Shown here: positions 58,132 through 64,000 of the stretch, one piece after another
How the letters are laid out: every line of letters begins with the position of its first letter
How positions within the stretch are numbered: the first letter of the stretch is position 1
From: Drosophila persimilis
Lineage: Eukaryota > Arthropoda > Insecta > Diptera > Drosophilidae
DNA: 64,000 nucleotides
Assembly: GCF_003286085.1 (NCBI RefSeq)
Contig: NW_020825330.1
Coordinates: forward strand, 1,054,001 to 1,118,000
Direction: 5' to 3'
Notes under the pieces: model-generated
What the model saw: the letters and a program-made list of their open reading frames with translations, nothing else
What the model was told of the DNA's origin: nothing
The model's database searches: none
Made by a program: the position numbers and the translations under genes

Positions 58132-58295
58132 TTGATACGTGGACACGTGGGTGCTTCCTCGGTGGATGCTTGGGTATCGAGGGTTTTCGGTGCTAGGGGT
58201 GTGGAATGACACTTAACCTTTCTCTTTTCGGCATTGACATTGAGAGTTTCCGTCGCCGATGCCGACGCCTTCTCTTTGTCAACAGTGCTCGACAT
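58132..58295 (-). CDS. Possible short coding exon, unassigned
   Basis: From an ATG at 58295 the minus strand is open for 54 codons, beginning MSSTVDKEKASASATETLNV with near-coding base use. It then meets a strong donor (GTGAGT) in phase 2, at which point the frame would stop if unspliced. The phase does not match the first known exon of the Ig/FN3 gene (phase 1), so it is either a separate small gene, a skipped exon, or chance. Confidence 0.2.
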
Positions 58296-60250
58296 CTGGC
58301 CCCAGCAGGCGGCCGCACATGCTTCTGCATACACCGGGCACCATTCGATGTGTGCTTTCCGAGTATACACTGCCCCAAATGGGGAGGAACAGAGCCATAT
58401 TGGTATTTTCTCAAGATCCTTCCTGATCGTTAGGTCACGCTTTCAATTTCCCATAAGCGATAGGAAACATTCGATTTAACTATTTAGATTTGTCAATCTT
58501 GAGTTTAGGGAACTTATTTCCTAAGTTTCTCAAGTTGGAATCCATTCGATTGCAATCGAAATTGTCGCCATTCTTAGCCAAAAATGTTCTCTACTCCAAT
58601 AGTTATTCCAGCTCCAAGGAAATCTATGCACAAGAGTGTTCCATGCCTCGACCTTGCCCTTGCTTTCTGGCCTTCTGCCACACCCACACACACATTCTGT
58701 TGGTGCCACGCTGCCACACTCTGGTGCTCTGAGGTGTGTCTGTGTGGGGCAGAGTGTGGCAGAATGACTAAAAATAGTTGCATTTGTTATCCTTTGTTTG
58801 GGGACTTGGGCTTTCAGAGTGCAGAGTGCAGGGCGTCGAAACCGCAGATTGGGTCAACAAAAAGGTGCAACGAAATTTGATTAGTCCCTGCGGCCTTGGT
58901 GGGGGGGGAGGGGTTTGTCTTGGGCTTGTCTCCAATTAAAAAACGCCACGCCTCAAGTCACTGATTGTTGATTCCAAGAAATCAATCCAAGAAGTAAATT
59001 TCCCGAATTTCCCGCTTCTTTTCTTTTAATTAAAGGCAAACATTTTGTCGCAAGGGAACGAGAGAGAGAGCCACAAGATAATACGAGTGTGGCCAAAATA
59101 ACTAACCAAAAAGCATTCTCTTCCACGTCTACTACTCCTCCACGCCGTGGCCCCTTCGTACCCCTTGCAACAATACCAAGAAACGGCGGAACGTGGCTTG
59201 AACAATTCAAGGATTTATACGCAATTTGCATGCAAATCAAGTTGGTTACGACCCCAAAGTGGGGGCCAGGATTAAGGCACTTTGACTGGGATTTATTGTC
59301 CAGCAAGAACGGAGGCTACACACACGGGGCGTAAACTCCAGTTGTAGTCGGACTCTTGGTAAATCAACGGCAAATTAAAGGACAAATGCAGCAGACCAAT
59401 CCGAATGGGAAACACCCTCAAATGGCAAGCAGAATTATTGGATTAAGAAGCGCACATTAGCAGGAAACCGGAGGTCCTTACGCGCGGATCTCAGGGAGAA
59501 ACAAAGCACCGACGGATGGGTGCTGCCGCATAACGCTCATAAATACTAAAAATAATAATGGAGCTCCAATAAACATTAATTCGATTTGAATGATATAGTC
59601 TTAATTTTCTAAAATTTACAAATGTTTTTATTATTAAAGTTGTTGCCATATATAATATGTTATATTATAAGTTCTCTCAGAGTTCTCTCGGCTATCGTTG
59701 GGACTTCAAACCAAACTTATGGTTTAAGGCGGTGTTTATTTTTCACATTTTTAATAACATTTTTCGTTAGTCTCTGGCAAACTCTTGCCCCATTAATACC
59801 AACAAATCTTCATCAATTTATTATCATTCCCCGGGAGGATACCCGGATGCCCCCCAGGCACTCAGGCCACCCACCCAACTAAAGGATGGAAACGAAAGGC
59901 GACTCAAGCCGGAACGGAACCCAGACCCAAAATATAGCAGCCAAATGGACATTAATTATGAGCAAGGAAATGAAAAGATAAATGAATGACCAACCGAGCC
60001 CAAGAGCACAGTCGCTCTTGGTCCTCCGCAACGCTCGGCTACCCAATTCAGTCAGTAATCAGCTGGTACATGGGCCGTCCCGGGGGATTATGTAAAAATA
60101 TACATGCATATGCGAACATGTCCTTACCTTGGGTGAAAAATAATAGATTGAACGATGACAACGTTAGCACGGAGCTGGACGTGGACGACATGCTTCCATA
60201 TTACGCTTTACATAAGCGTTGGTGTTCCCGTTACCGTGCCGTTCCCTTTG

Positions 60251-60279
60251 CCGTTGCCGTTGCCGTTGCCGTTACCGTT
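60251..60279. repeat. CCGTTG hexamer repeat
   Basis: About five CCGTTG units just downstream (on the minus strand) of the 5' UTR exon. Confidence 0.8.
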
Positions 60280-60417
60280 GTTGCGTTGTCCGCTCTTCGT
60301 TTGCCTTTACTTTACCGTTGCACGCACCAGTCTGCCGTCTGCCTTCTGCCTTCTACCGTCTGATGCCGCCGCTCCGCCACTCTGCAGGACTCGCTCTCTC
60401 TGACAAAGCCGGCTTAC

Positions 60418-60738
60418 CAACAACAACAGTAATAAACAAAAAAAAAAAGAGAGAAACGACAAAACAGAGCTCAACAAAAACAAAAGAACGTAACGGAAAA
60501 GACAACAACTGAAAATGAACGGCGACGCCGCCGCCAAAGGCAGTTTGTGCTCTCCTTCTCCTCCAACACCTCCTTCGCTCCTTGGTCTTCTTCTTTTACA
60601 GTTGCTTGTCCTGGGTACCCAGGCGGTCGGTTTGTTGTTGCCGCTCCGACTCCTTTTGACGTAACTCCTCCGCAATGTAGCTCCTCACCAACTCTCCTTC
60701 TCTCTCTCTCCGACACTCTTTTGGATGATTTCTGCACT
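60418..60738 (-). other. Noncoding 5' UTR exon, probably of the Ig/FN3 gene
   Basis: From the predicted start at 60738 the minus strand is GA-rich, contains no ATG that I can see, and ends at a GTAAGC donor after base 60418. That pattern fits a 5' leader exon. The next downstream gene on this strand is the Ig/FN3 protein, so I assign it there by inference. Confidence 0.45.
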
Positions 60739-60769
60739 GAAACTATTGTTCTCCTTCTCTCTTTTTATA
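60738..60769 (-). promoter_or_regulatory. TATA plus initiator promoter (minus strand)
   Basis: TATAAAA (opposite 60763-60769) is followed at the right distance by TTTCAGTGC, an arthropod initiator (TCAGT) with the A at 60738, giving TATA at -31 to -25. Confidence 0.6.
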
Positions 60770-61420
60770 GCAAAAAAAACACGCACACGTTTGATTATTA
60801 CTCTGCTAAACTACATTTTATTTGTTGCAAATTGAAGTGGGAGTGCGGCCTGAAGTGCGGGGGAGTGACACTCGCTGCGCGACGGGCGACTCGGCTCTAT
60901 TTGTTGCAGTTTAAAGGTCACAATTTAGTGACAAAAAAATAATAAACTTGACCACAGATACGAAAATACAGTAACTGCTTCTGTCTGTTGGTGAATAGGT
61001 ACGGTTAGCACGCTAGAACACGACCGTCAGCGCCGAAGTTTGTTTGGATTTTGAGTGAACTATTGAAGGAATGACTGCTTGACTGCTCGCAGATAGAACG
61101 CAAAACTGAGCATCGCGCTCGCGTTTGCCTGCCAGAGGATGGAGCTTGGGTCTCTCAGTGCTCTCCTATCGATGCTCCATGCCTGAATTTCGGCTTCCTC
61201 TTGTTTTTTTTTCGGCGAATTGAAGGCTTGCTGGTGGGTGGTTGGTTGGTGGGTGGGTTGGTAGAGCATAGAGCCTGCTCGTACCACCTCCCACACTCCC
61301 ATGCGAATTCTGCTGGTTGTGCAACTCTGCGGCCACCACTGGAACTGTGCTGTGTCCAACTGCAAATTGGCGTATGGCAGGCGTATGAGAGGAGATGCAC
61401 TCCACTCTCCTTAATCACAT

Positions 61421-61454
61421 GCACACACACACACACACACACATACACACACAC
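61421..61454. repeat. CA dinucleotide repeat
   Basis: A CA run with one interruption, between the ZAP3 homologue and the minus-strand promoter at 60.77 kb. Confidence 0.85.
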
Positions 61455-61589
61455 CCATTGAACAGCTGTCCGCCGCAACCCACGTGTGCGGAACAGAGAC
61501 GACAGACGCCAGAAAACGAAAAGTTCACTGAACCCGCGCCAAATAACGGGAATAGGATTATGTGACCATTGCTGTGTTTATGCATGGCA

Positions 61590-61595
61590 TTTATT
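61590..61595 (-). terminator. ZAP3 homologue poly(A) signal candidate
   Basis: AATAAA on the minus strand lies about 475 bases beyond the stop codon at 62068-62070, before the next minus-strand promoter at 60.77 kb. Confidence 0.4.
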
Positions 61596-61959
61596 ATAGA
61601 TATTGTTTGTTTTTCTTTCCAAATGCATTTGCTTTAACTTAATATTAGATTATAATTTACAATTAAAATACATGTGTACACAGTAGGAGTGCGGTAGGAG
61701 GGGCCACCTAATCGAATGGGGGTTATCCATTCGAACACGGAAACGCATCGCAAAGAAAGATAATTTCTACGTTTTGCTAAAAACTAAAACAAATTATATA
61801 CCGAATGGGTAGTGGAAGATACTCGGTACGGTCCATCGTCATTTGAGTAAATTTACAATAGAATTATACTAGAACTTTGGGGTTTTCACTTGGAAATGAT
61901 TCCATTCGGAAATGCAATCGTGTTTGGCAGTCGCGTGCCAGAAGGAAATGAAAACTTTC

Positions 61960-61978
61960 AAAAAAAAAAAAAAAAAAA
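61960..61978. repeat. Run of 19 A followed by T
   Basis: A19 followed by about eight T in the 3' UTR of the ZAP3 homologue. Confidence 0.8.
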
Positions 61979-62067
61979 TTTTTTCAAATTGTGACCCTCC
62001 CCTCATGCCACTCATCATCATAATTTTCGTCTCTCTCTTTCTCCCTCTCTCTCGCTGTCTCGCTGTG

Positions 62068-63526
62068 CTAGCGTCGCTTTTTGACGCGTTCAATGTATTT
62101 TGTTTTGTTAAGGGCACGATTGCCGGCATTGGGATCCATCATGCGCTTCCAATCGGTCTGCCCCACCACAAAGCCAATGGCACGCATCTTGTCCTGGGCG
62201 CGCTTCTCCTCGATGTCCGCCCAGCGCACCTGGAAGGGAGAAAAAAAGTGAGTAAAGTGTCCTCGTAACAGATGGTTTGGTGTGCATTTAGGGAAACGTT
62301 TCAGAATTTCCAGCTACTTCTCTATATGCTATATTCCCATTCTACATTCGTTTAAGCGTACACATTTCGTACACATATTTAATAACGAACTTTCTATAAC
62401 TTTTCCAATATAATTGTATAATATTTAAAGCTTGAAAAAAGTACTCAAAAAATGGAACCACAGATGTCAAAGATCTCTCTGCTTTAGGATCGAATTTTCT
62501 TTAGATGCCATATTTTAAAAGTCTTCTTGTCTAGTAATTTCCATTAAAATCGGATAATAAATACAGCTCCAAGAGTCCCATATAATGGAATGTACAGCGT
62601 GTCACAGACATCAAAGAATCACTTCTTATAAACAAAAACAACTTCATATAACAAAGACACAGCTAGAGAAGAGTTACCTCAAAATGGAATATCTCCACCT
62701 ACTGCTGTCCTCGATTATCAAATATCTTTGTTCCTACAAAACCGATTTATATTAAACTTCAGGCATGACTTCCTATAACCATTATCTAACTATCCTTTAA
62801 GTTTGATAGTAATCGCTTAAGTAAAACATGGCAAGAAGAGAAAACAGTACAGTGCATCTACTATTTCTATCTCTTTTCTTCTAATGGTTTTCTTCTTCTT
62901 CTAGAGATCTACGTGTATCCTTCGTGTATCCTTTATCCAAAACTCACTCGCTTCTTGCCATCGACTGATGTTTTTGGTGGCTCCCAATCGTCCAGCTGCA
63001 GATATTCGGCCATGCTGGCTGTCTTGCTTTTCTTCAGGATGCGCATGGTGCCGTCCAGACGGGCTACAAGGATAATCAGGATAATTCAGTGAAGAGAACC
63101 TATAGGGGCCAGGGGTGCAGGCAGGCAAGACTTACCTAGATTATCCTCGGTGTTGTCGCTTTCCCACTTGCTTTTCAAATTGCCAAACTGCACGGAACCA
63201 CACGGAACGGAACCACCGATTGATTAGAGGGAGTAGAGGAAGGGGAGAACGTGGAAAAGTTGTTGTTGTTGGTTTGGAAAAGGATCCCCCACACTGTATG
63301 TTTTTGGTTTTTTTTATTATTGTTTAAGACTTACATCGTAGCAGATATCATCGCCGTTGCTGTCATCTGTCGTTCCATCGACAGCGGCAGTGGCGGCGAC
63401 GGCGACGGCAACGGCACTGGCAGCGTTTGCGGCGGCGGTGGGCACAAGATCCCCAACAAGCCCAGTGGCTGATGCCTTGGCATTGGTGGCATTCGAAGCA
63501 GTGTCCTCGCTATAGGCATTATCATC
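62068..63526 (-). CDS. ZAP3: YLPM1/ZAP3-like nuclear protein, 3' exons
   Basis: Four minus-strand exons, 63526-63335, 63187-63136, 63063-62948 and 62229-62068, join in phase to give the last 173 residues. Seen: an Ala-rich linker (DDNAYSEDTASNATNAK), then the conserved end of the YLPM1 family: FGNLKSKWESD, RLDGTMRILKKSKTASMAEY, LQLDDWEPPK, KKRVRWADIEEKRAQDKMRA, IGFVVGQTDWKRMMDP and ALNKTKYI. Known: YLPM1 (ZAP3) is a nuclear protein with a P-loop kinase-like domain, reported to interact with protein phosphatase 1. That domain and the N-terminus lie beyond the window. RVRW resembles an RVxF phosphatase-docking motif. The tail VKKRR may serve as a nuclear localisation signal. Confidence 0.85.
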
Positions 63527-64000
63527 CTGAAATAAATGAAGCCGCCATAAATCAACAAAACGTTCGCTTCGTTCGTGTTTCAGCCTTTTGCAGCACATTG
63601 GCAGCCTTTACTAAAGAGCTTAATAATAGGATCGATCATTCATTAATAAGTTTTCGATTTACAGATCTACAGTGAATTGTAGATGGTGTCATGTCATGTC
63701 GCTTTCGCATTCGCTTAAGAACTTATGTGCTAGAATCTTGGCGATACAGAGCGCATATCCATATCGCAATATCGGTATATTCATAAGAATCAATCAATCA
63801 ATTATATTCATTGCATTCCACATATGCCACAGAACAAAACTTATGTCTAAGAGCATCTATCTCTAAATTATAATCCCTTCTGTTCTACTGTTCTACGACA
63901 GAGGGGCAGAGTAAAAGTTAAAAATGTTTTTTTTTTCGAGTATTCATAAGTGACTAGATTGAGCGTCGACGGTGGCGGTGGCGAGAGCATCGGGGGCACT
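63527..64000 (-). other. Intron of the ZAP3 homologue to the window edge
   Basis: A CAG acceptor precedes the exon ending at 63526. The sequence beyond is AT-rich with no clear exon. The last 40 bases, read on the minus strand, include a proline-rich frame (PPMLSPPPPSTLN) that could be the end of an upstream exon, but no good donor follows. Confidence 0.4.

Larger units (their letters stand above)
54900..60417 (-). other. Large noncoding stretch, probable first intron of the Ig/FN3 gene
   Basis: No full gene is supported. It holds a ten-base tandem repeat (55691-55740), a five-base repeat (57441-57460), a hexamer repeat (60251-60279) and scattered AT-rich DNA. One minus-strand segment (58132-58295) looks partly coding and is listed separately. 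Assignment as an intron depends on the promoter at 60.74 kb belonging to the Ig/FN3 gene. Confidence 0.45.

Overview
The window is eukaryotic and almost certainly from a Drosophila X chromosome (Muller element A). It holds adjacent, clearly recognisable orthologues of Dna2, the group VI chitinase Cht6, the divergent yolk-protein pair Yp2/Yp1, the gustatory receptor Gr9a and a YLPM1/ZAP3-like gene, with short GT-AG introns and microsatellite-rich noncoding DNA. I recall this neighbourhood from D. melanogaster 8F-9A. Long intergenic spaces and an extra Yp1 intron suggest a species other than D. melanogaster, perhaps of the obscura group; I cannot prove the species.

Layout. 1-3323 (+): 3' three exons of Dna2 (nuclease-helicase), cut by the window edge. 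3.3-7.17 kb: noncoding DNA with the Cht6 5' region. 7.17-40.4 kb (+): Cht6, with a 3-codon first coding exon, a 13.2 kb intron, a compact catalytic and chitin-binding part (20.3-22.4 kb), then a giant Thr-rich mucin-like tail (22.5-34.1 kb), and further exons at 38.2-39.9 kb (second chitin-binding domain) and 40.1 kb (acidic tail). 40.86-42.26 kb (-): Yp2. 43.91-45.36 kb (+): Yp1. They share a 1.65 kb intergenic control region. About 46-60.74 kb (-): a single-pass Ig/FN3 membrane protein with two alternative cytoplasmic ends. Gr9a (52.99-54.15 kb, +) probably lies inside its first intron on the opposite strand. 62.07 kb to the window end (-): 3' exons of the YLPM1/ZAP3 homologue.

Main discovery candidate. 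The Cht6 tail is split into two long open frames that meet at 28.03-28.09 kb. The junction carries what a -1 programmed ribosomal frameshift needs: an in-phase U UUU UUA heptamer, a 7-nt spacer, and a perfect 9-bp GC-rich hairpin whose loop holds the zero-frame UAG. The -1 frame then stays open for about 2,030 codons. A frameshift would set the ratio of a chitinase of about 2,412 residues to one of more than 4,400 residues that may end in a second chitin-binding domain. The competing explanations are a weak 56-nt intron or a one-base sequence error.

Other points: a repeated basic-aromatic motif through the Cht6 tail, an intron in Yp1 that Yp2 lacks, a DSX-type site where a fat-body enhancer is expected, and a cluster of TATCGATA motifs just after Gr9a. 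No tRNA, rRNA, CRISPR array or intact transposon was recognised.
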